Shown piece after piece: positions 24,731-32,899 of a stretch of DNA of 64,000 bases. The translations under genes were made by a program, and so were the position numbers. This DNA is from Flavobacteriales bacterium (GTDB lineage: Bacteria; Bacteroidota; Bacteroidia; Flavobacteriales_F; PHOS-HE28), in NCBI GenBank assembly GCA_020635655.1, contig JACJZI010000011.1:57845-121844 (forward strand). Reading direction: 5' to 3'. How positions within the stretch are numbered: position 1 is the stretch's first letter; each line of letters begins with the position of its first letter. The notes under the pieces are model-generated. The model had not been told where the DNA came from. It was given only the letters and a program-made list of their open reading frames with translations, and did no database searches.

Positions 24731-25537
24731 ATGTTCATCACCGACCGCTTCGTGATGCTGAACTACCCCAAGACGGGCAGCACCTTCGCGCGCAAGGTCC
24801 TGGGGGAACTTCACGGAGCTGGGCGGATCCGTTCGCTGCTCGTTCGATCCGGTCTGCTGGCACCTCCGATGGAGGACATTTTCGGACCGCGCTACCGGAT
24901 GCATGGTGCCGACCCGGACAAGACCACACAGCACCTGGTGTTCGCACAGATCCCGGAAAAGCATCGCCACAAGCCGGTGCTATCCATCATCCGTGATCCA
25001 TTTTCCCGCATACTGTCCGCTTATGAATATCGTGATTGGGAGCGGTACCCTCCGGCCTCGTTGGCCGACCTAAGGGCGGACCATCCCTCCTTCCCGGAAC
25101 TTAGCTTTCCGGAGTTCGTCCGAATGAGCCAGACGTTCATGCCCCGTGAGCTTCTCGGCGACATCCCCATGCAAGTGGACATCGGTCCGGGCACGATCCA
25201 ATTCATACGCTTCTATGCGCGATCGCCAAGAGCCTATCTTGAGGCTATGCGGCCTGGAATGGACCTTCGTGCAGACCATGACAAGCACTTCGCGCCAGTG
25301 CGATTTCTTCACACTGAACGGCTGAACCAGGAATTGCATGACATGCTGATCGAGCTGGGATATGCCCGGGAGAAGGTCGCATTCATCCTGCAACGTGAAC
25401 CAATGAACACCACCCGAAAACCAGCACAGGACCCCTGGACCCCGGACCTGGTCGCGCACGTGATCAATAAGGAACGCTTACTCTTCCGCTATTTTCCGGA
25501 ATACCTGCCCACAGGCATGGCGATCCCGCCCGCCTGA
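24731..25537 (+). CDS. Sulfotransferase-like protein in the exosortase operon
   Basis: This 268-residue protein starts 7 bases after the exosortase companion. It has a PAPS 5'-phosphosulfate loop, MLNYPKTGSTFARKVL (about 9-24), and a 3'-phosphate loop, LSIIRDPFSRILSAYEYR, with the Arg and Ser expected to bind phosphate. It differs from the sulfotransferase at 17848-18666: the YPKTGST loop is typical of the Sulfotransfer_1/2 group. In this operon it could sulfate either the glycan or, less usually, a tyrosine or sugar on the exosortase product. Confidence 0.84.
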   Translation: MFITDRFVMLNYPKTGSTFARKVLGELHGAGRIRSLLVRSGLLAPPMEDIFGPRYRMHGADPDKTTQHLVFAQIPEKHRHKPVLSIIRDPFSRILSAYEYRDWERYPPASLADLRADHPSFPELSFPEFVRMSQTFMPRELLGDIPMQVDIGPGTIQFIRFYARSPRAYLEAMRPGMDLRADHDKHFAPVRFLHTERLNQELHDMLIELGYAREKVAFILQREPMNTTRKPAQDPWTPDLVAHVINKERLLFRYFPEYLPTGMAIPPA

Positions 25538-25549
25538 CCGCTCCACTCC

Positions 25550-25557
25550 TATCTTGG
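25550..25557 (+). promoter_or_regulatory. -7-like TATCTTGG before glyA
   Basis: TATCTTGG (two mismatches to TAnnTTTG) lies 18 bases before the ATG at 25576 in the 38-base gap. Confidence 0.3.
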
Positions 25558-25575
25558 TCCCCATTCCTCCCATCC

Positions 25576-26862
25576 ATGCAGCGCGATACGGCCATCTTCG
25601 AGATCATCGACAAGGAACGCTGGCGCCAGACCATCGGTCTGGAATTGATCGCCAGTGAGAATTACGTGAGCGAGCAGGTGCTGGAGGCGATGGGGTCGGT
25701 GCTGACCAACAAGTACGCGGAAGGCCTACCGGGTCGTCGATACTACGGGGGCTGTGAGTTCGTGGACCAGATCGAACAACTGGCCATCGATCGCGCCAAG
25801 AAGCTCTTCGGCGCGGCCTGGGCGAACGTGCAACCGCATAGCGGCGCACAAGCCAATGCCGCGGTCATGCTCGCCGCCCTGAGACCGGGGGACACGATAC
25901 TGGGCTTCGACCTCAGTCATGGCGGACACCTGACCCATGGCAGCCCGGTGAACTTCAGCGGCAAGCTCTACCGACCGACGTTCTATGGCGTGGACCGGAC
26001 GACCGGACGTGTGAACATGGACCGCGTACGCGAGATCGCGAACAAGGAGAAGCCGAAGCTGATCATCTGTGGCGCCAGCGCCTACAGCCGCGATTGGGAC
26101 TATGCGGCCTTCCGGACCATCGCCGACGAGGTCGGTGCCCTGCTCATGGCGGACATCAGCCACCCTGCCGGACTGATCGCCGCCGGATCGCTCAATGACC
26201 CCCTGCCCCACTGCCATGTCGTGACCACCACAACGCACAAGACGCTCCGTGGCCCGCGGGGTGGCCTCATCCTGATCGGGAACGACATTGACAACCCATG
26301 GGGTATCAAGACCCCGAAAGGCGAGATCCGGAAGCTGAGCGCTGTGATCGACGGGGCCGTGTTCCCCGGCACCCAGGGTGGGCCCTTGGAGCATGTGATC
26401 GCGGCCAAGGCCGTGGCCTTCGGGGAGGCGCTGTCATCCGACTTCCGCGACTACTGCGCGCAGGTGATCGCCAACGCGCAGGCCATGGCCAAGGCCCTCC
26501 TGGAAAAGGGGTATGATGTGGTCAGTGGCGGTACCGACAATCACTGCATGCTGGTGGACCTGCGCAACAAGGGTGTCACCGGCAAGGAGGCGGAACGTGT
26601 ATTGGGACTTGCGGATATCACCGTGAACAAGAACATGGTGCCTTTCGACGACCAGAGCCCGTTCGTCACCAGTGGCGTCCGGATCGGTACGGCCGCCATC
26701 ACCACGCGTGGATTGAAGGAGGTCGAATGCGTCCAGATCGTCGAGCTCATGGACAGGGCGCTCCGGCACGGTGATGACCCCTCCGAACTGCAGCGGGTGA
26801 AGTTCCAGGTGAACGGCATGATGCGTCTGCGGCCGCTCTACGGCTGGTCCGTGGCCAGTTGA
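25576..26862 (+). CDS. glyA: Serine hydroxymethyltransferase
   Basis: The 428-residue protein is full length for the family. It begins with KERWRQTIGLELIASENY, has SVLTNKYAEGLPGRRYYGG (folate and serine binding), and the PLP lysine in TTHKTLRGPRGG (Lys222). It interconverts serine and glycine with tetrahydrofolate, supplying one-carbon units in the cytoplasm. It stands alone between the exosortase operon and the convergent lipoprotein genes. Confidence 0.97.
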   Translation: MQRDTAIFEIIDKERWRQTIGLELIASENYVSEQVLEAMGSVLTNKYAEGLPGRRYYGGCEFVDQIEQLAIDRAKKLFGAAWANVQPHSGAQANAAVMLAALRPGDTILGFDLSHGGHLTHGSPVNFSGKLYRPTFYGVDRTTGRVNMDRVREIANKEKPKLIICGASAYSRDWDYAAFRTIADEVGALLMADISHPAGLIAAGSLNDPLPHCHVVTTTTHKTLRGPRGGLILIGNDIDNPWGIKTPKGEIRKLSAVIDGAVFPGTQGGPLEHVIAAKAVAFGEALSSDFRDYCAQVIANAQAMAKALLEKGYDVVSGGTDNHCMLVDLRNKGVTGKEAERVLGLADITVNKNMVPFDDQSPFVTSGVRIGTAAITTRGLKEVECVQIVELMDRALRHGDDPSELQRVKFQVNGMMRLRPLYGWSVAS

Positions 26863-26870
26863 TCGGCCGT

Positions 26871-27608
26871 TCAGGTCCCGGTATCCTTCCCCTGTCGTTC
26901 CCGACGTCCCAATGTCCCGCCGATCGGGATGGACCGGGCCCGCAGGTCCTCCACCTCCTTGTCCCAATCGAACTGCTTTCCCCGGGCCTCACGGAAACGC
27001 TGCCAGAAGGTCTCCCGGTCCTCAATGGGCACGAAATCCTCCACATGCGCAGGCGTCGGGTCGATGGTGGGGTCCGACATGGTCACTACGTTCGTCCATC
27101 CTTCGGTCATCGGAATGATGTTCACCTCGCATCCCACTTTGCGCTTCAACCGCCGGGCGATCACCTGGAGCAACTTCGCCTGGTACTTGTCGGTCGCCAC
27201 GGCCACCTTCTCCAGCCCTCTTGTGCGGGCCAACTTCCAGCCGAAGTAGAGGTTCTCCGAGCTGTGCTCGGCCTGTTCCTCCACGAGGACCACATCCTCC
27301 GGCACGCCCAGTGCGAGCGCGTAGAGGGCCATGACCTCCCCCTCCTTGTATGGCGTATGAACTGCGCTGCCGGAAAAGATGATGTGCTTCGCGAGCCCCT
27401 GCCTGTATAGATGGATGGCCCAGAGAACACGGGCTTTCACCAAGGTATCCCACCGCTGTCCGTCGAACGGATAGCCTGGCACGATCAGCGCGTCATAGGG
27501 CGCCTTTTCGACCGCACGGGCATAGAACTTCTCTGTATTGTGGATGTAGCAACCGCTCAGCAGCATCAATGCCACTGTGAAGAATAGAAGATGGATCGAC
27601 CTGGCCAT
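26871..27608 (-). CDS. YdcF-like (DUF218) lipoprotein, tandem copy 1
   Basis: From the ATG at 27608 the 245-residue protein has a lipoprotein signal ending MLLSGC, then a DUF218/YdcF-type domain with DALIVPGYPFDG, IIFSGSAVHTPY, AEHSSENLYFGW and VAVATDKYQAKL. YdcF-like proteins are Rossmann-like envelope proteins of uncertain function; some bind SAM. It is a tandem paralogue of the gene at 27662-28381, sharing YDAxIVPGxP, the SGxAVxTPY block and xHSxENLxxGWK. A -7 box lies 33 bases upstream. A longer open frame upstream of 27608 overlaps the paralogue and is rejected. Confidence 0.85.
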   Translation of the reverse strand: MARSIHLLFFTVALMLLSGCYIHNTEKFYARAVEKAPYDALIVPGYPFDGQRWDTLVKARVLWAIHLYRQGLAKHIIFSGSAVHTPYKEGEVMALYALALGVPEDVVLVEEQAEHSSENLYFGWKLARTRGLEKVAVATDKYQAKLLQVIARRLKRKVGCEVNIIPMTEGWTNVVTMSDPTIDPTPAHVEDFVPIEDRETFWQRFREARGKQFDWDKEVEDLRARSIPIGGTLGRRERQGKDTGT

Positions 27609-27641
27609 TCCGCTCAAGGACCGCGATCGGTCCCGACAGGC

Positions 27642-27649
27642 CGAAAGTA
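27642..27649 (-). promoter_or_regulatory. -7 box TACTTTCG before YdcF-like copy 1
   Basis: Minus-strand TACTTTCG, 33 bases from the ATG at 27608, in the 53-base gap between the two paralogues, so the copies may be separately transcribed. Confidence 0.4.
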
Positions 27650-27661
27650 GCCCGGGACCGA

Positions 27662-28381
27662 TCAGGGTTGCCGATCTCGCATCCCTGCGACCCTGCCGTT
27701 GGCCTCCGCCGCCCGCTCCTTTTCCAGGTCGATGTTCCCACCGAAGGTCCCTTTGAGCCGCTGGAAAAAGCCCTCCTTGGCATCCAGGGGGGTGAAGTCG
27801 GCCACATAGCACTTCGACACATCGAACACCGGGTCGCGAAGGTCGAGCGTCCTCAGGGTCCTGAAAACGATCGGCACGAGATCGACCTGGGCGCCCAATT
27901 CGTGATGCAGGCGCCGGTTGAACGACTTGAGCATGCCAGCCTGGAAAGGGTCGGTCGCAAGCGCCACATGGTTGTAACCGAGTTCCCGCGCCCGCTTCCA
28001 ACCATAGAACAGGTTCTCCGTGCTATGCTGTGCGAGGGGTTCCAATCGGATGTGCTCGGGGGGAACACCGAGGGCCTCGGCGTACTTCGCCATGACCTCG
28101 GCCTCCACGTACGGGGTGTACACCGCGCCGCCCGAGAAAATGATGTTCCGGGTGATGCCTTTCTCATACAGATAGGCCGCCCAGTGCACCCGGATCTTCA
28201 TCACACCGCTCATGTTCTCGTCCGCGTAGGGCACGCCCGGCACGATCACCGCATCGTACGGGGCCATTTCCGTGGCCTTGGCGAAATAGTTCGAAGAACG
28301 CAGGATGTAACATCCACTGAGCATCGGCGTCAGCAACGCGATGAACAAGAACGAACGGAGCAGTGCGATGCGCATGATCAT
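27662..28381 (-). CDS. YdcF-like (DUF218) lipoprotein, tandem copy 2
   Basis: The 239-residue protein has a signal with lipobox TPMLSGC, then DAVIVPGVPY, IIFSGGAVYTPY, AQHSTENLFYGW and VALATDPFQAGM, aligned throughout with its neighbour. The start is at the ATG at 28381; the ATG at 28375 (MRIALLRS) is equally plausible. The AVATD/ALATD and HSxEN blocks are the most conserved between the copies and likely form the ligand site. Function unknown. Confidence 0.84.
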   Translation of the reverse strand: MIMRIALLRSFLFIALLTPMLSGCYILRSSNYFAKATEMAPYDAVIVPGVPYADENMSGVMKIRVHWAAYLYEKGITRNIIFSGGAVYTPYVEAEVMAKYAEALGVPPEHIRLEPLAQHSTENLFYGWKRARELGYNHVALATDPFQAGMLKSFNRRLHHELGAQVDLVPIVFRTLRTLDLRDPVFDVSKCYVADFTPLDAKEGFFQRLKGTFGGNIDLEKERAAEANGRVAGMRDRQP

Positions 28382-28451
28382 GTGGGAACTGATACAAGAA
28401 CAACGCCGGCGCCGAAAGGTTCGGTATATCCGCCGACCCGTATCGATCGGC

Positions 28452-28459
28452 CATCTTTG
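28452..28459 (+). promoter_or_regulatory. -7 box CATCTTTG before fumarylacetoacetase
   Basis: CATCTTTG (one mismatch) ends 6 bases before the ATG at 28466, which also fixes that start. Confidence 0.45.
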
Positions 28460-28465
28460 TCCGCC

Positions 28466-29749
28466 ATGAGCTGCACCATCGTGAACGACCCTCGCCGGAC
28501 GAGCTGGGTGGAGATACCTCCGGGGAGCGATTTCCCCATTCAGAACCTGCCCTTGGGCATTTTCAGCACGGAGGAAAGGGGACCTCGTGCCGCCTCACGC
28601 ATCGGTGATCGGGTGATCGATCTTTCCGTCCTGGCCGAAGCCGGTCTCCTGGAAGGGCTCTCGATCGATGTGCATCTGCTCCGGCAGGAGAGCCTGAACG
28701 CCCTGCTGATGTCCGGTCGAACGCGCATACGCGCCCTTCGGGAACGGCTCAGCGAGCTGCTGGGTGTGGAGGAGGCACGGCTGCGTGACGACGGCCCCCT
28801 TCGCGAGAGCGCTCTGCTCGAAGCGGACCATGTCACCATGCGGCTGCCCGTTCGCGTGGGCGATTATACGGACTTCTACAGCAGCCGACAGCACGCGTAC
28901 AACGTCGGCTGCATGTTCCGTGACCCGAAGAACGCCCTGATGCCCAACTGGCTCCACCTGCCCGTCGGTTACCACGGGCGCTGTAGCAGCATCGTGGTGA
29001 GCGGCACGCCCATCAGGAGGCCGATGGGCCAGTACAAGCCGGCGCCTGATGCCACTGCTCCGGTCTTCGGTCCCACCCGACAGCTCGACATGGAACTGGA
29101 AGTGGCGTTCATCACGTTCGAAGGCAACCGGCTCGGTGATCGACTGTCCATCGCGGAAGCGGAGGAACACATCGTGGGGTTGGTGCTGTTCAATGATTGG
29201 AGCGCACGGGACATCCAGGCCTGGGAATACGTGCCGCTCGGTCCGTTCCTCGGGAAGAACTTCGGCAGCAGCGTCAGTCCGTGGATCGTACTGCTCGATG
29301 CGTTGGAGCCATTCCGAGTACCGGGACCCGTGCAGGACCCACCCGTGCTCCCCTACCTCCAATGCAAAGGGGACCATCACTTCGACATCGCCCTGGATGC
29401 TTCGCTCATCACGCCCGATGGCCTGGAGACCCCGATCTGCCGGACCAACTTCCGACACCTGTACTGGAGCATGGCCCAACAACTGGCCCATCATACGGTC
29501 AACGGATGCAATGTGCGCTGTGGGGATATGATGGCCAGTGGCACGATCAGTGGCGACTCACCCGAGAGCTATGGCAGTCTGCTGGAACTCACATGGAAGG
29601 GCAGCAGACCATTGAAGTTGAGTGATGGAACGGAGCGCAGGTTCCTGGAGGACGGCGACAGCTTGGTGCTGCGCGGTCATGCCCAGCGGAACGGTGTGCG
29701 CATCGGCTTCGGGGAGGTACGCGGGCAGGTGCTGCCGGCCATTCCCTGA
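28466..29749 (+). CDS. fahA: Fumarylacetoacetase
   Basis: The 427-residue protein matches fumarylacetoacetase along its length: GDYTDFYSSRQHAYNVG (metal Asp and catalytic His), ALMPNWLHLPVGYHGR, ELEVAFITFEGNRLG, NDWSARDIQAWEYVPLGPFLGKNF and GTISGDSPESYGSLLEL. It hydrolyses fumarylacetoacetate to fumarate and acetoacetate, the last step of tyrosine and phenylalanine degradation. Other pathway genes are not nearby. The frame stays open well upstream but the ATG at 28466 fits the family length and the -7 box. Confidence 0.96.
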   Translation: MSCTIVNDPRRTSWVEIPPGSDFPIQNLPLGIFSTEERGPRAASRIGDRVIDLSVLAEAGLLEGLSIDVHLLRQESLNALLMSGRTRIRALRERLSELLGVEEARLRDDGPLRESALLEADHVTMRLPVRVGDYTDFYSSRQHAYNVGCMFRDPKNALMPNWLHLPVGYHGRCSSIVVSGTPIRRPMGQYKPAPDATAPVFGPTRQLDMELEVAFITFEGNRLGDRLSIAEAEEHIVGLVLFNDWSARDIQAWEYVPLGPFLGKNFGSSVSPWIVLLDALEPFRVPGPVQDPPVLPYLQCKGDHHFDIALDASLITPDGLETPICRTNFRHLYWSMAQQLAHHTVNGCNVRCGDMMASGTISGDSPESYGSLLELTWKGSRPLKLSDGTERRFLEDGDSLVLRGHAQRNGVRIGFGEVRGQVLPAIP

Positions 29750-29765
29750 CGGCCCCAGGCCTCCG

Positions 29766-29773
29766 TACCTTTG
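29766..29773 (+). promoter_or_regulatory. -7 box TACCTTTG immediately before relA/spoT
   Basis: Full-match TACCTTTG ends 6 bases before the ATG at 29780. Transcription would begin at about the start codon, giving a leaderless or nearly leaderless message. Confidence 0.55.
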
Positions 29774-29779
29774 CTATGC

Positions 29780-32029
29780 ATGGCCAGCGGCGCGAACGGC
29801 ACCGGCACGTTGACCGCCGCCAAGGCGGTGCCCGTCGATCGGGAGCGGGAAAAGGTGGAGATCCTGAACCGCTACCGCGGCCTTTTGCGTTCGATCCGCG
29901 GCACACGCACCAACGAAGAGACCCGGCGCATCCGGAAGGCCTTCAACCTGGCGGTGGAAGCCCACAAGGACCAACGACGCAAGACCGGCGAGCCCTACAT
30001 CTACCATCCGATCGCCGTGGCCCGGATCTGTGCGGAGGAGATCGGACTGGGCGCCACCAGCGTGGCATGCGCCCTGCTCCATGACACGGTGGAGGACACC
30101 GATCTGACGCTGGACGATGTGCGCGACCTTTTTGGGCCCATCGAGGCCAACATCATCGACGGGCTGACGAAGATCAGCGGACTCCAGTTCGCCACCGACA
30201 GCATCCAGGCGGAGAACTTCCGGAAGGTGCTGCTGACGCTGGCCCAGGACGTGCGGGTGATCCTGATCAAGCTTGCGGACCGCCTGCACAACATGCGCAC
30301 GCTGGAGAGCATGGCGCGCGACAAACAACTGAAGATCGCCAGTGAAACGCTCTTCCTCTATGCGCCGCTTGCACATCGCCTTGGGCTCTACAGCATCAAG
30401 AGCGAGTTGGAGGACCTGGCCCTGAAGTTCAAGGAACCTGCCATCTACGAGGACATCAGTCAGCGGCTCAAGAAGACCGAGGCCGTGCGCAAGCGGTTCA
30501 TCAGTCGGTTCACCGTGCCGATCCGCGAGTCGCTGGAGCGGGAGGGCTTCGCCTTCGAGGTGAAGGGACGGCCCAAGAGCGTGCACAGCATCTACAACAA
30601 GATGCTGAAGAAGAACGTCAGCTTCGAGGAGGTCTACGATGTCTTCGCGATCCGGATCATCATCGACAGCCGGCCCGAGAACGAGAAGGCGGATTGTTGG
30701 AAGGTATACAGCATCGTCACCGACTTCTATCAGCCGAACCCCGACCGCCTGCGCGACTGGATCAGCCTGCCGAAGGCCAACGGCTATGAGAGCCTGCATA
30801 CCACCGTGATGAGCCCCGGAGGACGATGGGTGGAGGTGCAGATCCGTACGCGCCGGATGGACGAGATCGCGGAGATGGGCCTTGCCGCGCATTACCGGTA
30901 CAAGGACGACCAGGACCTCAGCAACGCGCTGGACAACTGGCTGAACCGGGTGCGCGAAGTGTTGGAGGACCCCAGCACGAACGCGATCGATTTCGTGAAC
31001 GACTTCAAGCTGAACCTCTTCAGCGACGAGATCGTGGTCTTCACCCCGCGTGGTGAGATGCGCAATCTGCCATCCGGGGCCACTGCGCTGGATTTCGCGT
31101 TCGATATCCACAGCGACATCGGTCGCCAGTGCATCGGCGCCAAGGTCAACCACAAATTGGTGCCGCTGAGCCACAAGCTGCGCAGTGGCGACCAGATCGA
31201 GATCATCACCTCACGCAAGCAGCAACCCAAGGAGGATTGGCTCACCTACGTCGCCACGGCCAAGGCCCGCCACAAGATCAAACAAGCCCTGCGTGAGCAG
31301 AAGAAGAAGCTTTCCGTCGTGGGCCGTGATGTGGTGATGCGCAAGCTGCGGGAATGGGGTGCCAAGGCCGATGAACACAACATCCAGGCGCTCGTGGACC
31401 ACTTCCATTCCACCAGCACCACCGATCTGTTCTACCGGATCGCCCGTGGCAGGCACGACCTGGACCAGCTCGTGGCACCTCCGGTGAAGAACGGCCGACT
31501 TGCACTTCCGCGTCCCCGACGGCGCAAGGATGAACGATCGCTGGAGGAGGTGGTCGCCGAGATCCGTGGTCAGGACAGCGGCTCCCTGGTGATCGGTGAC
31601 GACCTCCAGAAGCTCGAATACAAGCTGTCACCCTGCTGCAACCCGATCCCCGGCGATGACGTTTTCGGTTTCATCACCGTGACCGACGGCATCAAGATCC
31701 ACCGGGTGAACTGTCCGAACGCGGTGCAGCTGATGAGCAACTTCGCCTATCGCATCGTCAAGGCGCGATGGAAGGGCAAGGACAGCGTGGAATTCCTGGC
31801 CGGCATCCGCTTCACCGGCATCGACGATGTGGGCCTGGTGAACAAGATCACCTCCATCATCAGTCAGCAGCACAACGTGAACATGCGGTCCATCAGTTTC
31901 GAGAGCAACGACGGCATCTTCGACGGGAAGGTGATGGCATTCGTGCAGGACACCGACCACCTCAACTCGCTCATGGAGAAGCTCCGCCGAGTCCCCGGGG
32001 TGAACCTGGTGGAACGGGTGGACCAATGA
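29780..32029 (+). CDS. spoT: Bifunctional (p)ppGpp synthetase/hydrolase (RelA/SpoT)
   Basis: The 749-residue protein has the full Rel layout: HD hydrolase domain with intact HDTVED (101-106) and YIYHPIAVA, RelA_SpoT synthetase domain with GRPKSVHSIYNKM and WVEVQIRTRRMDEIAEMG, a TGS domain (DEIVVFTPRGEMRNLPSG), a zinc-finger-like LSPCCNPIPGDD and a C-terminal ACT domain (about 675-749). Both catalytic sites look functional. A TTG 9 bases upstream overlaps the -7 box, so ATG 29780 is the start. It begins a series with fur, a STAS gene and purA; the SpoT-Fur-PurA order recurs in Bacteroidota. Confidence 0.96.
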   Translation: MASGANGTGTLTAAKAVPVDREREKVEILNRYRGLLRSIRGTRTNEETRRIRKAFNLAVEAHKDQRRKTGEPYIYHPIAVARICAEEIGLGATSVACALLHDTVEDTDLTLDDVRDLFGPIEANIIDGLTKISGLQFATDSIQAENFRKVLLTLAQDVRVILIKLADRLHNMRTLESMARDKQLKIASETLFLYAPLAHRLGLYSIKSELEDLALKFKEPAIYEDISQRLKKTEAVRKRFISRFTVPIRESLEREGFAFEVKGRPKSVHSIYNKMLKKNVSFEEVYDVFAIRIIIDSRPENEKADCWKVYSIVTDFYQPNPDRLRDWISLPKANGYESLHTTVMSPGGRWVEVQIRTRRMDEIAEMGLAAHYRYKDDQDLSNALDNWLNRVREVLEDPSTNAIDFVNDFKLNLFSDEIVVFTPRGEMRNLPSGATALDFAFDIHSDIGRQCIGAKVNHKLVPLSHKLRSGDQIEIITSRKQQPKEDWLTYVATAKARHKIKQALREQKKKLSVVGRDVVMRKLREWGAKADEHNIQALVDHFHSTSTTDLFYRIARGRHDLDQLVAPPVKNGRLALPRPRRRKDERSLEEVVAEIRGQDSGSLVIGDDLQKLEYKLSPCCNPIPGDDVFGFITVTDGIKIHRVNCPNAVQLMSNFAYRIVKARWKGKDSVEFLAGIRFTGIDDVGLVNKITSIISQQHNVNMRSISFESNDGIFDGKVMAFVQDTDHLNSLMEKLRRVPGVNLVERVDQ

Positions 32030-32063
32030 AGCGGCGCTCAGGCCTTCCCACCGATAGGACATG

Positions 32064-32071
32064 TAAATTCG
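32064..32071 (+). promoter_or_regulatory. -7-like TAAATTCG before the Fur gene
   Basis: TAAATTCG (one mismatch) ends 7 bases before the ATG at 32079. Confidence 0.4.
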
Positions 32072-32078
32072 CGGCGGT

Positions 32079-32543
32079 ATGGTGAGCGCCGAACAAAAGG
32101 ACTCCGTGAAACGCATCTTCACGGATTTCCTGGAACAGCACGGTCATCGGAAGACACCCGAACGGTATGCCATCCTGAACGAGATCTATGAACAGGAGGG
32201 GCATTTCGATATCGAGCGGCTGTATACCCGGATGAAGCAAAAGCGCTATCGGGTCAGCCGGGCCACGCTGTACAACACGATGGACCTGCTGTTGGACTGT
32301 GACCTGGTTCGCAAGCACCGCTTTATGGGCGCGCCGGCCCAGTTCGAGCGGACGCACGCCTTCCGTCAGCACGACCACCTGATCTGCAGGGTCTGTGGCC
32401 AGGTGCGCGAGTTCTGCGATCCACGCATACAGAGCATCCGGTCCACCGTGGCGGAGGTCACCGGTTTCCAGGTGGAGCAGCACGCCCTCCATCTCTACGG
32501 CGTCTGTCACGATTGCCTTACGCGATCCAAGCACGAACCATGA
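32079..32543 (+). CDS. Fur-family metalloregulator
   Basis: The 154-residue protein has a winged-helix DNA-binding part (HRKTPERYAILNEIYE, VSRATLYNTMDLLL) and a dimerisation part with HDHLICRVCGQVREF and GVCHDC, two Cys-x2-Cys pairs forming the structural zinc site. Fur proteins repress or activate genes in response to iron, zinc, manganese or peroxide; the metal sensed cannot be told from sequence. It follows spoT after 49 bases and its stop overlaps the STAS start (ATGA). Confidence 0.93.
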   Translation: MVSAEQKDSVKRIFTDFLEQHGHRKTPERYAILNEIYEQEGHFDIERLYTRMKQKRYRVSRATLYNTMDLLLDCDLVRKHRFMGAPAQFERTHAFRQHDHLICRVCGQVREFCDPRIQSIRSTVAEVTGFQVEQHALHLYGVCHDCLTRSKHEP

Positions 32544-32899
32544 ACGACAAGCCCACCTTCGACCTATCCGTCAAAGCTGCCGACGGCTGTAACATATTCA
32601 GCCTGAAGGGCCGGTTGATGGACCAGCAACAAGCCGATCGATTGATGCAGGCCCTGGACGAAGAGGTGGCCAAGGGCAGGTCCCACGTCGTGTTGGACAT
32701 GAGCGAGCTGCAATACATGAACAGCACGGGGCTGAACATCCTGATCAACGTACTGACACGCACCCGCAATGCCGGAGGCGATACTTTCATTGCCGGTCTC
32801 TCACCAAGCGTGCGCCAGCTGTTCGTCGTCACCAAGCTCGACTCGGTCTTCACCATCACGCCCGGTGTGGAGGAGGCCATCGCCAAGCTCCAGGCATAG
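32540..32899 (+). CDS. STAS-domain anti-sigma factor antagonist-like protein
   Basis: The 119-residue protein is a single STAS domain with FSLKGRLMDQQQAD, VVLDMSELQYMNSTGLNIL (the Ser in NSTG is the usual phosphorylation site) and a C-terminal helix VTKLDSVFTITPGVEEAI. Such proteins relieve anti-sigma factors when dephosphorylated. No HATPase kinase or PP2C phosphatase partner is adjacent; a SiaC-family protein lies at 39233. It is coupled to fur (ATGA) and immediately precedes purA. Confidence 0.9.
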   Translation: MNDKPTFDLSVKAADGCNIFSLKGRLMDQQQADRLMQALDEEVAKGRSHVVLDMSELQYMNSTGLNILINVLTRTRNAGGDTFIAGLSPSVRQLFVVTKLDSVFTITPGVEEAIAKLQA

